Assembly (NCBI GenBank): GCA_016196295.1
Contig: JACPYA010000043.1
Location: forward strand, 1-34,080
Direction of reading: 5' to 3'
From: Candidatus Peregrinibacteria bacterium
Lineage (GTDB): Bacteria; Patescibacteriota; Gracilibacteria; Peribacterales; Peribacteraceae
DNA: 34,080 nt
Shown here: positions 1 to 7,298 of the stretch, piece by piece
How the letters are laid out: each line of letters opens with the position of its first letter
Position numbering within the stretch: position 1 is the stretch's first letter
The notes under the pieces: model-generated
Databases searched by the model: none
What the model was told of the DNA's origin: nothing
What the model saw: the letters and a program-made list of their open reading frames with translations, nothing else
Program-made: the position numbers and the translations under genes

Positions 1-138
1 TACACGATGGACGCCGGACCGACCGTGCATTTGATCTGCCCGGCGGAGGGACTGTCTGCCGTTCAAGCATTCGCACGCGCCCAGAAGGGATGCAAGGTCT
101 TTGAGGCCAAAGTGGGAAAAGGGTCCCAACTCTTGTGA
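1..138 (+). CDS. mvaD: Diphosphomevalonate decarboxylase, C-terminal end (partial)
   Basis: Only the last 45 codons are in the window; the reading frame is open from base 1 and stops at TGA 136-138. It begins with YTMDAGPTVHLIC, which matches the conserved end of mevalonate diphosphate decarboxylases (the TxDAGPNVH segment of the GHMP fold). The enzyme makes isopentenyl diphosphate from mevalonate diphosphate by ATP-dependent decarboxylation in the cytosol. The next gene on the same strand is HMG-CoA reductase, and HMG-CoA synthase and thiolase follow, so it belongs to a mevalonate cluster that probably continues to the left of the window. The catalytic N-terminal part cannot be seen, and the call rests on the tail motif plus context. 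Confidence 0.8.
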   Translation, partial: YTMDAGPTVHLICPAEGLSAVQAFARAQKGCKVFEAKVGKGSQLL

Positions 139-288
139 AATGACACCGGGAGGTTCCGCGCGCCAGGGGGGTGTGGGGTAGCCCTGCGCCGAAGGCGCGT
201 GGCGACGAGCCGAGCCGAAGCCTTGGAGGCTCGGCGAGGAGCCACAGGGCGTGCGGAGGAGTGATTGGCGCGCGGTGCGCTTTCTTTC

Positions 289-321
289 CTTCTTTCTTTG
301 TCGCCCAGACAAAGAAAGAAG
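289..321. terminator. Perfect 14-bp hairpin between mvaD and hmgR
   Basis: The arms 289-302 and 308-321 are perfect reverse complements around the loop GCCCA. The arms are pyrimidine- and purine-rich (CTTTCTTTGTC / GACAAAGAAAG). It lies 150 bp after mvaD and 22 bp before hmgR, so it may end mvaD transcripts, but there is no following T-run. It may also be a dispersed hairpin repeat. Confidence 0.5.
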
Positions 322-328
322 ACTCTAG

Positions 329-334
329 TACACT
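329..334 (+). promoter_or_regulatory. -10 element of hmgR
   Basis: TACACT ends 9 nt before the ATG at 344. A partial -35 (CAGACA, 306-311) is 17 bp upstream. There is no Shine-Dalgarno, so a leaderless or nearly leaderless mRNA is predicted. Confidence 0.5.
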
Positions 335-343
335 GCTCCTCTA

Positions 344-1501
344 ATGGATCTTCGAACCTTCCGCGTCGGCATGGACGGTGCAGAGCGCGTCACCGAGCGC
401 ATGAAGAGAATTTCGAAAGAACTGGGGCTCGACCTCTCCCCTCTCATGGCCGATCCGAAGAAGATCGGTGATGCCGAGGAGAAAAATTGCGAGAACATGT
501 TCGGACACGTGGGTATACCCATCGGCCTCGCGGGGCCGCTTCGCTGGACGCTCAGTACGGGCGAGCAGCGGGGAACTTATCTGCCGCTCGCGACAACGGA
601 GGGGGCGCTCGTTGCGAGTATCAATCGAGGATGCAAAGCGCTCACGGAGGCAGGCACCATCCGCACCCGCTGCATCTACCACGGCACGACGCGCTCGCTC
701 GCGTTTCGCGCACTCGATGGGGGCACCGATGTTGCGCGCGAGCTCAAGGACAGGGAACCGGAGTGGAGAGCGGTGGGCGAAGGCACGAGCGGACACCTGA
801 AAATCTTGCGCGCTGACATCGACGAGCGAGAGGGGCACGTATTCCTCACGATCGCCTGCGATACCGATGAAGCGATGGGCATGAACATGGTGACGATCGC
901 CGCGGCGGAGATCGGCAACTGGGTCGCGGAGAACCTGCCGGTGGAGTTCGTGACGGTCGCGGCGAACGTGGATGGCGACAAGAAGCCCAGCAAGCGCACG
1001 CACGACCTCGGGCGCGGGCACGAGGTGATCGCGGAAGGCATTCTGCCCCGTGCGACGGTCGAAAACATCCTGAAGACGACACCCGAGCAGATGGTGAAAG
1101 TCGCACGCGCCAAGCTGGCGGTCGGATCGCAGATCGCAGGATCGATCGGCAAGAATCTCCACATCGCCAATGTCATCGCGGCTCTCTACCTCGCAACCGG
1201 CCAGGACGCGGCGCACGTCGTGGAGGGATCGCTGGGCGACACGACCGTCATGCCGGAGAAAGATGGGCTGCGGGTGATGGTGCGGCTGCCTGCACTGCTC
1301 GTTGGCGTGCGCGGAGGCGGCACGCAGCTTCCGGCGCAAAACACTGCGCTCAAGATCATCCTGAAGGAAGAACCTTCGCTGCATCCGCGTCAGCTCCTCG
1401 CAGAGACCATCGGCGCGGCAGTCCTCGCAGGGGAAATGTCACTCCTTGCAGCGCAAGCAGCCCACGATCTCGCGATGGCGCACGTGAAACTCGCTCGCTG
1501 A
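344..1501 (+). CDS. hmgA: Hydroxymethylglutaryl-CoA reductase, class I-like
   Basis: 385 aa. It reduces HMG-CoA to mevalonate with two NAD(P)H in the cytosol, the committed step of the mevalonate pathway. Class I (archaeal/eukaryotic) signatures are present in order: IPIGLAGPL (58-66), TTEGALVAS with catalytic Glu86, NRGCKA (94-99), DEAMGMNM (175-182), DGDKKPS with the catalytic Lys at 213/214, GQDAAHVVEGS with Asp288, and the catalytic His380 in the C-terminal AHVKLAR. The length is right for a soluble enzyme with no membrane anchor. The cofactor cannot be read safely, although class I enzymes normally use NADPH. The ATG at 344 is chosen because of the -10 box 9 nt upstream. It follows mvaD on the same strand; its TGA abuts the stop of the convergent HMG-CoA synthase gene with no gap. 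Confidence 0.95.
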   Translation: MDLRTFRVGMDGAERVTERMKRISKELGLDLSPLMADPKKIGDAEEKNCENMFGHVGIPIGLAGPLRWTLSTGEQRGTYLPLATTEGALVASINRGCKALTEAGTIRTRCIYHGTTRSLAFRALDGGTDVARELKDREPEWRAVGEGTSGHLKILRADIDEREGHVFLTIACDTDEAMGMNMVTIAAAEIGNWVAENLPVEFVTVAANVDGDKKPSKRTHDLGRGHEVIAEGILPRATVENILKTTPEQMVKVARAKLAVGSQIAGSIGKNLHIANVIAALYLATGQDAAHVVEGSLGDTTVMPEKDGLRVMVRLPALLVGVRGGGTQLPAQNTALKIILKEEPSLHPRQLLAETIGAAVLAGEMSLLAAQAAHDLAMAHVKLAR

Positions 1502-2521
1502 TTACTGTTTTAGGGTAATCAAGTCGCTGTAACTCACGTAGGTCGTCTCGCGCTCGTCTTTCGGAAGCGCCACGCCATGTTTCTGCATCGTCAGGACGAA
1601 GGCATCGCAGCCGGCACCCGAGCCATACGACACGAGGAGGATCTTTTCTCCCTTCTTCGCCTTCTGCAGCACATGCACGAGGCCGAGGAGTGAGCAAGCA
1701 CTGTAGGTGTTGCCGATCGACGGCACGATGAATCCATGCTCCATCTGTGCTTTCGTGAATCCAAATTCCTTCGCGATGCGGCTGGGGAACTTGCCGTTCG
1801 GCATGTGGAGGACAATGTGTGCGAAGTCCTCTGGCTTCAGCTTGGCCGTGTCGAGCATCCCTGTGATGGCCGTGCGAACATGGTGGAAGTAGCCCGGCTC
1901 TCCGGTGAAACGTCCCGCATGGCGTGGATACTTCTCGTCGGCCGCTCTCCAGAAGTCCGGCGTGTCGGTCGTGAAGGAGAGTGTTGCATCGATCTTGCAG
2001 AGCGCATTTTTACTATCGGAAGGACCGAGGATCACAGCCGCCGCGCCGGCGGCGGCGGTGTACTCCAAGGCATCACCGGGCGCGGCCTGCGCGGTATCGG
2101 ATCCGATCGCGAGACCGTACTGCACCTGGCCCGCGCGTACCATGCTATCGACGATCTGCAGTCCCGCCGTCCCCGCTTTGCAGGCAAATTCGAGGTCAGC
2201 GCAGTGCGAGAATGGATGGAGCGACAGTGCCGCCGCGAGCATCCCGCTCGTCGGCTTCACGGCGTAGGGGTGACTCTCGGATCCGACGAAGATCGCGGAA
2301 ATCTCCGAAGAGCGGATCTTCCCGACCTCGATCGCCTGACGCGCGGCTTCGAAGGCCATCGTGAACGTGTCTTCATCTCTATCCGGAACGGTCTTCTCGT
2401 TCACGCCCAGAGAAGATGCCAGTGCACCGGGGTCTTGCTCCCACCGCGCCGCAATCTCCGACGTTTTGATCCGGAGGTTGGGGAGGTACATGCCGAAACC
2501 GATGATCGAGGAAGAAGCCAT
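1502..2521 (-). CDS. mvaS: Hydroxymethylglutaryl-CoA synthase, archaeal type
   Basis: 339 aa from the ATG at 2521; an in-frame TTG at 2539 lies inside the promoter and is rejected. It condenses acetyl-CoA with acetoacetyl-CoA to HMG-CoA. The thiolase-fold signatures are of the archaeal type: SESHPYAVKPTS (81-92), LEFACKAGT with catalytic Cys114, GDALEYTAAAGA (149-160), TDTPDFWR (185-192), GRFTGEP (203-209), HMPNGKFP with His239, and the C-terminal SYGSGAGCDAF. Archaeal enzymes of this kind form a complex with thiolase and a DUF35 protein, and both partners are encoded within 2.3 kb here. It is divergent from the thiolase gene and convergent with hmgA. Confidence 0.95.
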   Translation of the reverse strand: MASSSIIGFGMYLPNLRIKTSEIAARWEQDPGALASSLGVNEKTVPDRDEDTFTMAFEAARQAIEVGKIRSSEISAIFVGSESHPYAVKPTSGMLAAALSLHPFSHCADLEFACKAGTAGLQIVDSMVRAGQVQYGLAIGSDTAQAAPGDALEYTAAAGAAAVILGPSDSKNALCKIDATLSFTTDTPDFWRAADEKYPRHAGRFTGEPGYFHHVRTAITGMLDTAKLKPEDFAHIVLHMPNGKFPSRIAKEFGFTKAQMEHGFIVPSIGNTYSACSLLGLVHVLQKAKKGEKILLVSYGSGAGCDAFVLTMQKHGVALPKDERETTYVSYSDLITLKQ

Positions 2522-2529
2522 GGGAACGT

Positions 2530-2538
2530 AGTATAGCA
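2530..2538 (-). promoter_or_regulatory. Extended -10 of mvaS
   Basis: On the minus strand TGCTATACT ends 8 nt before the ATG at 2521. It is a textbook extended -10 (TGN plus TATACT), and no ribosome binding site fits between it and the start. Confidence 0.65.
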
Positions 2539-2557
2539 AAATGCCTACTATGAGGTG

Positions 2558-2645
2558 GAGACCGATGAAACCGAGGAGGCCAATGAGACCAAGGATGTGC
2601 GGCTATTCCTTGGTCTCATTGGTTTCATTGGTCTCCTTGGTTTCA
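2558..2645. repeat. Hairpin made of 9-bp repeating units
   Basis: The right side (2607-2642) is four 9-mers: TCCTTGGTC, TCATTGGTT, TCATTGGTC, TCCTTGGTT. The left side is the same kind of unit inverted; 2580-2595 and 2607-2622 are perfect 16-bp complements around an 11-nt loop. It fills most of the gap between the divergent mvaS and thiolase genes. Two similar structures with other unit sequences lie at 19948-20007 and 28988-29045. Confidence 0.7.
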
Positions 2646-2689
2646 CATCAAAATTACCTTCCTCAGCCATACCACCCTCCCCTCGCCTC

Positions 2690-2698
2690 TGCTACACT
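2690..2698 (+). promoter_or_regulatory. Extended -10 of thiolase gene
   Basis: TGCTACACT ends 8 nt before the ATG at 2707. The intervening CCACCGGA has only a weak purine run, so the transcript is predicted to start at or next to the ATG. Confidence 0.65.
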
Positions 2699-2706
2699 CC
2701 ACCGGA

Positions 2707-3834
2707 ATGCAGTGTGACGTCTTTTTGGTGGGAACCGGACAGACCCGCTTCGGCGAGCTCTTCGACAGGAGCACGCGCGACGTGATGGAAGAAGCGATCG
2801 GCAACGCAATCGAGAACTCCGGACTCACGTCGCTCGATATCGACATGGTCGTCGTCGCGAACATGCTGGCGGAGCAGACGAATAACCAAGCGCACCTGGG
2901 GTCCCTCGCCTCACAGATGCTCCCGCACCATCCGCCCGCTCTGCGCGTGGAAGCGGCCTGCGGATCCGGCGCGGTCGCGCTCCACACGGCAACGGCGCTG
3001 CTCGAGAGCAAACGCGCGGAGACGGTGCTCGTCGTCGGCGTCGAAAAAATGACCGATGCGAGCACGGAGGACGTGAGTACGGCACTCATGGGTGCGGCGG
3101 ATAGCGAACTCGACCAGCCGAGCGGCCTCACCTTCCCCGGTATCTTCGGCCTGATCGCACAGAGGTACATGCACGAGTACGGCCTCACACGAGAGCAACT
3201 CTCACTCGTGAGCGCGCTGCACCATCGAAATGGGATGCGAAATCCCTTCGCCCAGTTTCGCATCGAGGTGACGCCCGAGGCTGTCTCCCAAAGCAGTCCG
3301 GTCGCGGATCCGCTGCGGCTTCTGGACTGTTCGCCCATCAGTGACGGCGCAGCGGCGTGCATCCTTTCGACGCTCCACCGGTCGCCCCTGCGTCTCGCCG
3401 CATCACAGATTGCAACGGATACCCTCAGTATCGCGCAGCGAGCAACGCTTACGTCGTTCTCCGCATCGAAGGAAGCGATGGAGAGGGCGCTGCGCGAAGC
3501 GGAGATTGATCGCGATGAGATCAAAGCCCTCGAAACGCATGACTGCTTCTCCATCGCAGCGCTCATCAACCTGGAGGACCTGGGGTTTGCGGAGCCAGGC
3601 GAAGGAATCCGCCTCTACGAGGCGCTCTATAAAGGACGCGCAACTTCTCTGATGATCAATAGGAGCGGCGGACTCAAGGCGTGCGGTCATCCCGTTGCCG
3701 CAACCGGCGTGAAACAGCTGTGTGACATCGGCAAGCAATTGATAAGCGAGAAAAAGCAGTGGGGCATCGCCCACAACTTCGGCGGCGCGTGCGCCTCTTG
3801 TGGTATTCACCTACTCGAGAATCTTGATGCGTAA
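2707..3834 (+). CDS. Acetyl-CoA acetyltransferase (archaeal/SCP2-type thiolase)
   Basis: 375 aa. It condenses two acetyl-CoA to acetoacetyl-CoA, feeding HMG-CoA synthase. The nucleophile is Cys85 in VEAACGSGAV. Downstream are the ETHDCFS segment, GGLKACGHPVAATG (active-site His of the GHP motif) and NFGGACASCG near the C terminus, all in the order found in the SCP2/archaeal thiolase branch rather than in the bacterial AtoB/PhaA branch. The N terminus starts directly with the first beta strand (VFLVGTGQTRFG), which supports the ATG at 2707. It is followed after 38 bp by the DUF35-kinase fusion; archaeal thiolases of this type need a DUF35 partner, so the neighbour is probably functionally linked. 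Confidence 0.92.
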   Translation: MQCDVFLVGTGQTRFGELFDRSTRDVMEEAIGNAIENSGLTSLDIDMVVVANMLAEQTNNQAHLGSLASQMLPHHPPALRVEAACGSGAVALHTATALLESKRAETVLVVGVEKMTDASTEDVSTALMGAADSELDQPSGLTFPGIFGLIAQRYMHEYGLTREQLSLVSALHHRNGMRNPFAQFRIEVTPEAVSQSSPVADPLRLLDCSPISDGAAACILSTLHRSPLRLAASQIATDTLSIAQRATLTSFSASKEAMERALREAEIDRDEIKALETHDCFSIAALINLEDLGFAEPGEGIRLYEALYKGRATSLMINRSGGLKACGHPVAATGVKQLCDIGKQLISEKKQWGIAHNFGGACASCGIHLLENLDA

Positions 3835-3872
3835 TCCTTTGCACTTCGAACTTGGTACTTTGCACTTCGCAC

Positions 3873-4796
3873 ATGCGTGACTCCTCCCCCATCATCCACC
3901 GGGCGCAGAAGAAACGAAGCGACAAGCTCCAGAGCGGCACCATCGTGTCCTTCACGATGCTTCGAAACCCGCCTTCCCAATTTGGGAAGTCCCCGCGCCC
4001 GATTGGGCTCATCGAGCTGGAAGACGGGTCGAACGTCCTCGCCACGCTCGTCGGTTCGAACTTCCAGATCGGCCAGACGGTGCGCCCCCGCATGCGGCTG
4101 AGTTACGTGAACGAGGAAAAGCTGCGGATCTACGAAGTGGCCTATGAAACTGTAATGCCAGCGCGGATTTCATACCCGCGCGAGAAGGCTTTCCCCGGCT
4201 ACATCCTCGCGCTCACCGGCCCCTCCGGCGTCGGCAAGACGACCGTCAGCCGGATCCTCGCGAAAGGGTTTGGCGGGTCCCTCACGAGCGTGCCCATCGT
4301 CACGACGCGTGCACCGAAGTCCGGCGATGAAGGCGAGTACCTCCACATGACGACGAAGGAATTCGAAAACATGCGCGCGAAGGGCGCGATCATTGCGGTC
4401 ACGCATATCCCCTCCGCGACCGAAGAGCGATGGTACGGCTACCGGGCCGCCGATATCGAGGCGATCTGGAAAGCGGGCAAGCTCCCCGTCGTCATCACGG
4501 AGATGCATCTGCTCCAAGGCCTCGCGACGCACTTCGGCCGCCGGTCGATCCTCTCCTTCGGGCTGCTGCCTCCCGGCAAGAGCAAACGCACGATGCTCTC
4601 GCACCTGCTCCACCGCCTGCGCACCCGCGGCCGCGATACGGAGGAACACATCAAGGACCGCCTCAAGAATGCCGAGGCCGACATCGCGTTCTTCAAAGAG
4701 CGCAAAGACCTGTTCGATCATCTGCTCGTGAATGAGGATCTGGAAAAAGTCATTTCGACACTGAAAGAGCGCGTGCCAGGACTGTCTGAGGCGTGA
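3873..4796 (+). CDS. DUF35 OB-fold fused to guanylate-kinase-like P-loop domain
   Basis: 307 aa from the ATG at 3873 (a TACTTT -10 lies 11 nt upstream). Residues 21-92 read as a DUF35/ChsH2-type acyl-CoA-associated OB fold: SGTIVSFT, then PP, PRPIGLIELEDG, LATLVG and IGQTVRPRM in the family order. The Cys-rich zinc ribbon that normally precedes this fold is missing. Residues 110-305 are guanylate-kinase-like: Walker A GPSGVGKTT (116-124), TTRAPKSGDEGEY (144-157), WYGYRAADIEAIWKAGKLPVVI (187-208), and RLKNAEADIAFF...LLVNEDLEKVI near the end. By eye, GMP-contact positions differ from true GMP kinases: the second Arg is Lys149, the usual Glu of the FLE segment is not acidic, and the final Asp is Glu. 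The role is unknown. A thiolase/HMG-CoA synthase scaffold with an added nucleotide or phosphomevalonate-related kinase activity is possible; an ordinary GMP kinase is less likely. Confidence 0.8.
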   Translation: MRDSSPIIHRAQKKRSDKLQSGTIVSFTMLRNPPSQFGKSPRPIGLIELEDGSNVLATLVGSNFQIGQTVRPRMRLSYVNEEKLRIYEVAYETVMPARISYPREKAFPGYILALTGPSGVGKTTVSRILAKGFGGSLTSVPIVTTRAPKSGDEGEYLHMTTKEFENMRAKGAIIAVTHIPSATEERWYGYRAADIEAIWKAGKLPVVITEMHLLQGLATHFGRRSILSFGLLPPGKSKRTMLSHLLHRLRTRGRDTEEHIKDRLKNAEADIAFFKERKDLFDHLLVNEDLEKVISTLKERVPGLSEA

Positions 4797-4797
4797 T

Positions 4798-4825
4798 TTG
4801 ACAAAAAGTTAATAAAAAATAAAAT
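4798..4825 (+). promoter_or_regulatory. Promoter of the 77-aa gene
   Basis: -35 TTGACA (4798-4803, overlapping the stop of the preceding gene), 16-bp A-rich spacer, -10 TAAAAT (4820-4825), then 7 nt to the ATG at 4833. It is one of the strongest promoters in the window. Confidence 0.7.
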
Positions 4826-4832
4826 AATAATC

Positions 4833-5066
4833 ATGAGCGATGACGCAGAAGCATGGCTGGCTCCTCTCTCAAAAGCTCTAGCAGAAGCCGCAGGCATTCC
4901 TGAAGACCCAGACGGGGATTTTTTTGATGCAATGTCTACACTGTATGAAAAGAATGGCGAAAATGAAGTAAACAGATTGGTTGAAAATGCCATGAGTAAA
5001 ATCCCTCCCCGGCTTCAATCCGAAGCACGAGCACGTCTGAGGTTTTTCATGGATTTTGGGATTTAA
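4833..5066 (+). CDS. Hypothetical protein, 77 aa
   Basis: A small, soluble, largely helical and acidic protein with no signal peptide, membrane segment or recognisable motif. It starts MSDDAEAWLAPLSKALAEAAG and ends with a run of charged residues and RFFMDFGI. A consensus-like promoter 7 nt upstream of the ATG supports it being a real, well-transcribed gene. The TAA overlaps the stop of the convergent aminotransferase gene by 4 bp (5063-5066). No function can be proposed. Confidence 0.7.
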   Translation: MSDDAEAWLAPLSKALAEAAGIPEDPDGDFFDAMSTLYEKNGENEVNRLVENAMSKIPPRLQSEARARLRFFMDFGI

Positions 5067-6355
5067 GATCGAACGCAAGCACTCAAAATATTTTCAAAAA
5101 CTTTCGGCAGATCTTTTTCCGGAACGGATGAAAAGGCCACACGAATCAAATCCCCCACCGCAATGACGCCCGTATCGAATTCCATATAGAGTCGGCGGCG
5201 GATGGCATTCGCGTCGAGCGGCGGGTGCATCTTGAGACAGAGGAAGTAACCGGCGTTGAACGGGAGCGGCGTGAAGTACTGGGCAAATTTCTTGTCTTTC
5301 AAGATCTCCTTCACGCGCAAGTACCGCGCATGCAGGACATCGTACGTCTCTTGCTTCTCCTGGGCGTGCGTCTTCGAGAGGCACGCGAGATATACGAGCG
5401 TCTGTGACAGGTGTGACACATTGGAGATCGTCCCGCGCACGACGCCCGCTGCCTTCTCTTCGAGCCCGTGACACGCATCGGCGGAGATCCCCTTCGACGC
5501 GAAAGTCATGAACCCCACGCGCAGGCCCCAGCCGAAATGTTCTTTGGAGGCGCCGTCGATCTTCACGGCGAGGATCCGCTCGTGGAGGTCCGCGAAGCGC
5601 GCGAAGAGCGATTCTTTTAGAATCCCCTCCTCGTAGACGAAGCCGAAGTACGCATCGTCGAGGATCACGACGAGACTGTTCCCTTTCTCCGCGCTCTCTC
5701 GAAGGATCGCGACGATCTTCTCGGCTTCCTTCAGCGTCGGGCTGTATCCGGACGGGTTATTGGGGAAGTTGAGCGCGAGGACCCTCTTGCGCGGTTTGTC
5801 CTCCGTGAGGTTCTTCCGCATCGTCTTGAGATCCAACGCGCCATCATGAAACGTGCGAAAGGGCGCGAGCACTGCTCCCTGCCCTCTTTCGAAGATCATG
5901 TCGTAGTTCTCCCAGAACATGTCGGGCAGCAGTAATCGTTCTCCTTCATCGAGAAACAGGTACCCCGCGACCGACAGTCCGTGCGTCAGTCCATTCACGC
6001 AGACCGGGAGGGAGATGCGGCCCTTCAGCGCAGGATTCTTCCTGCGTATCTCGTCCTGCCACGTCTGCCGGACGGCGGGGAGCCCGGCGGTGGCGCCGTA
6101 GGGGTAGACATCCTTCGGCGGGAGATTCAGAAGTTTTTGGATCGTCGGGAGCCGCATGGGCGACCTGTCGTCTTCCACCGCGATGCCGATGGTTGCATTG
6201 AGTCGCGTGTCTTCCGCCTCCATGGTTTGTCCGATGATCCCCTCGCGCGGGAAGTACATCTCCTTTCCACGCCGCGAGAGAAGATCGAACAGCACGGGGT
6301 TGCAGTCCATGAGCTCTCGATTGAGTTCCTCCGCCAGCGGATGGTATGGGGGCAC
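5063..6355 (-). CDS. Class I/II aminotransferase (PLP-dependent)
   Basis: 430 aa starting with GTG at 6355. Fold type I aminotransferase signatures: YPYGATAGLPAVRQ (84-96, substrate/cofactor loop), NFPNNPSGY (196-204), DDAYFGF (233-239, PLP pyridine-binding Asp), and the Schiff-base Lys271 in GASKEHFGWGLRVGF with Arg279. The length and order fit the aspartate/aromatic aminotransferase superfamily, but the substrate cannot be fixed from sequence. The GTG start is favoured because an extended -10 (TGCTACGAT) ends 6 nt upstream; no in-frame ATG is close. It is divergent from the 51-aa gene, so the two share the promoter region 6356-6426. Confidence 0.85.
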   Translation of the reverse strand: MPPYHPLAEELNRELMDCNPVLFDLLSRRGKEMYFPREGIIGQTMEAEDTRLNATIGIAVEDDRSPMRLPTIQKLLNLPPKDVYPYGATAGLPAVRQTWQDEIRRKNPALKGRISLPVCVNGLTHGLSVAGYLFLDEGERLLLPDMFWENYDMIFERGQGAVLAPFRTFHDGALDLKTMRKNLTEDKPRKRVLALNFPNNPSGYSPTLKEAEKIVAILRESAEKGNSLVVILDDAYFGFVYEEGILKESLFARFADLHERILAVKIDGASKEHFGWGLRVGFMTFASKGISADACHGLEEKAAGVVRGTISNVSHLSQTLVYLACLSKTHAQEKQETYDVLHARYLRVKEILKDKKFAQYFTPLPFNAGYFLCLKMHPPLDANAIRRRLYMEFDTGVIAVGDLIRVAFSSVPEKDLPKVFENILSACVRS

Positions 6356-6361
6356 AACGAA

Positions 6362-6370
6362 ATCGTAGCA
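6362..6370 (-). promoter_or_regulatory. Extended -10 of the aminotransferase gene
   Basis: On the minus strand TGCTACGAT ends 6 nt before the GTG at 6355. This decides the GTG start and implies a leaderless GTG-initiated message. Confidence 0.55.
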
Positions 6371-6389
6371 TGGAATAACCGGTTTCTCA

Positions 6390-6418
6390 TTGAGATGCAG
6401 ACGGGCTTCCTCTATACT
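6390..6418 (+). promoter_or_regulatory. Promoter of the 51-aa gene
   Basis: -35 TTGAGA (6390-6395), 17-bp spacer, -10 TATACT (6413-6418), then 8 nt to the ATG at 6427. Confidence 0.7.
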
Positions 6419-6426
6419 TACTCCCT

Positions 6427-6582
6427 ATGCCACGCAAACGCGCACGAAAATCCCGCGGCGGAGACGACGACAAGAAAAACAACGACAAGGAAGAAAAGGT
6501 AGACCTCGTCGAGGCCGGAGAGTACGAAGAAGAAGGAAAGCGGGAAAACAGCAATGACCCTGCCGTAGAGGCAGTCAAATGA
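6427..6582 (+). CDS. Hypothetical 51-aa protein with basic head and acidic tail
   Basis: ATG 6427 to TGA 6580-6582. The first ten residues, MPRKRARKSR, are strongly basic; after GGDDDKKNNDKEEK the rest is acidic (VEAGEYEEEGKREN...). It has no hydrophobic core, so it is probably disordered. A near-consensus promoter with a 17-bp spacer lies 8 nt before the ATG, which is the main reason to believe it. Its last 8 bp overlap the end of the convergent Maf gene. The basic head could bind nucleic acid, but this is a guess. It is below the length that most gene finders report. Confidence 0.6.
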   Translation: MPRKRARKSRGGDDDKKNNDKEEKVDLVEAGEYEEEGKRENSNDPAVEAVK

Positions 6583-7147
6583 TCATGCCGGCCTTCTGAA
6601 AAAGCTGCCCCAGCAGAAAGACTGGCAATCCCACGACGCCTGTCCAATCCCCTTCCAAGTGCTCGATCATACATTGCCCGAGCCCATCGATTTGAAATGA
6701 TCCGGACCGGTCCTCCCACTGACCCGTTTCGATCCACCATGCAATGTCTTCATCGGACAGTTGTTTGAAGCGAACGCGCGAAGACGAAACACCCTCGAAG
6801 AGTGTCCCCCGGGAATCGACAAGCGTGAGCCCGGAGTGAACTACCGACACTTTCCCGCTCTGGAGCCGCAGCATCCTCTCGGCATCCGTGGCATCGACGG
6901 GCTTCTCGAGGATCTGTCCATCGGCCACGACCAGCGTATCGCAGCCAAGGACCCACTTCCCTTTCATGCGGGATGCGACCTCCTGGGCTTTTTCCCGCGC
7001 GAGCGCCTGCGCCCGCAAGACCGGATCTTTCATGTCGGGATGCGTGCGCTCGTTGAACATGCTCGGGACGACCTCAAAGGGAATACCGAGCCCCTCGAGG
7101 AGAGTTTTTCGCTGAGGGCTCGCCGATGCGAGGATCAATTTCTCCAT
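6575..7147 (-). CDS. maf: Maf-like nucleoside triphosphate pyrophosphatase
   Basis: 190 aa from the ATG at 7147. It hydrolyses non-canonical or methylated nucleoside triphosphates to monophosphates (house-cleaning), in the cytosol. Maf signatures: LASASPQRKTLL (6-17), VLGCDTLVVADGQILEKP (66-83, the catalytic Asp is in GCDT), VVHSGLTLV, QWEDRSGSFQIDGLG and VVGLPV close to the end. An upstream in-frame extension to 7216 exists but lies across the promoter and is rejected, since the family begins exactly at this ATG. Its 3' end overlaps the convergent 51-aa gene by 8 bp. The substrate subclass (dTTP/UTP versus m7GTP) is not settled. Confidence 0.93.
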   Translation of the reverse strand: MEKLILASASPQRKTLLEGLGIPFEVVPSMFNERTHPDMKDPVLRAQALAREKAQEVASRMKGKWVLGCDTLVVADGQILEKPVDATDAERMLRLQSGKVSVVHSGLTLVDSRGTLFEGVSSSRVRFKQLSDEDIAWWIETGQWEDRSGSFQIDGLGQCMIEHLEGDWTGVVGLPVFLLGQLFQKAGMII

Positions 7148-7155
7148 ACAACAAC

Positions 7156-7164
7156 AGTCTATCA
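7156..7164 (-). promoter_or_regulatory. Extended -10 of maf
   Basis: On the minus strand TGATAGACT ends 8 nt before the ATG at 7147. It decides the start against the longer reading frame. Confidence 0.65.
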
Positions 7165-7175
7165 TTCGTTCGTTC

Positions 7176-7204
7176 GTAGAGACGCGCGATTCGCGCGTCT
7201 CTAC
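7176..7204. repeat. Palindrome with 12-bp stem
   Basis: GTAGAGACGCGC (7176-7187) and its exact complement (7193-7204) flank GATTC. It lies upstream of maf and is GC-rich with no T-run on either side, so a dispersed palindromic repeat is likelier than a terminator. Confidence 0.6.
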
Positions 7205-7253
7205 AGACACACACAAAAAAAATCCGTAGCGGAGAGCACGTTTTCTCAGCTAC

Positions 7254-7284
7254 CAAAAAACCCTCTCCCTTCGCAGGAAGAGGG
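7254..7284 (-). terminator. Rho-independent terminator of the 220-aa secreted-protein gene
   Basis: On the minus strand a CCCTCT...AGAGGG hairpin (7261-7284) is followed directly by six T (7255-7260). It lies 15 bp past the stop at 7299. Confidence 0.8.
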
Positions 7285-7298
7285 TGGGCGATCCAACG

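Noticed and set aside
139-288. Possible small RNA in the mvaD-hmgA gap
   Set aside because: Only short GC-rich palindromes (for example GCGCCGAAGGCGC) and no promoter or terminator pair could be seen.
1736-2536. 266-aa plus-strand frame opposite mvaS
   Set aside because: mvaS has all catalytic residues and its own promoter; the opposite frame has no motifs.
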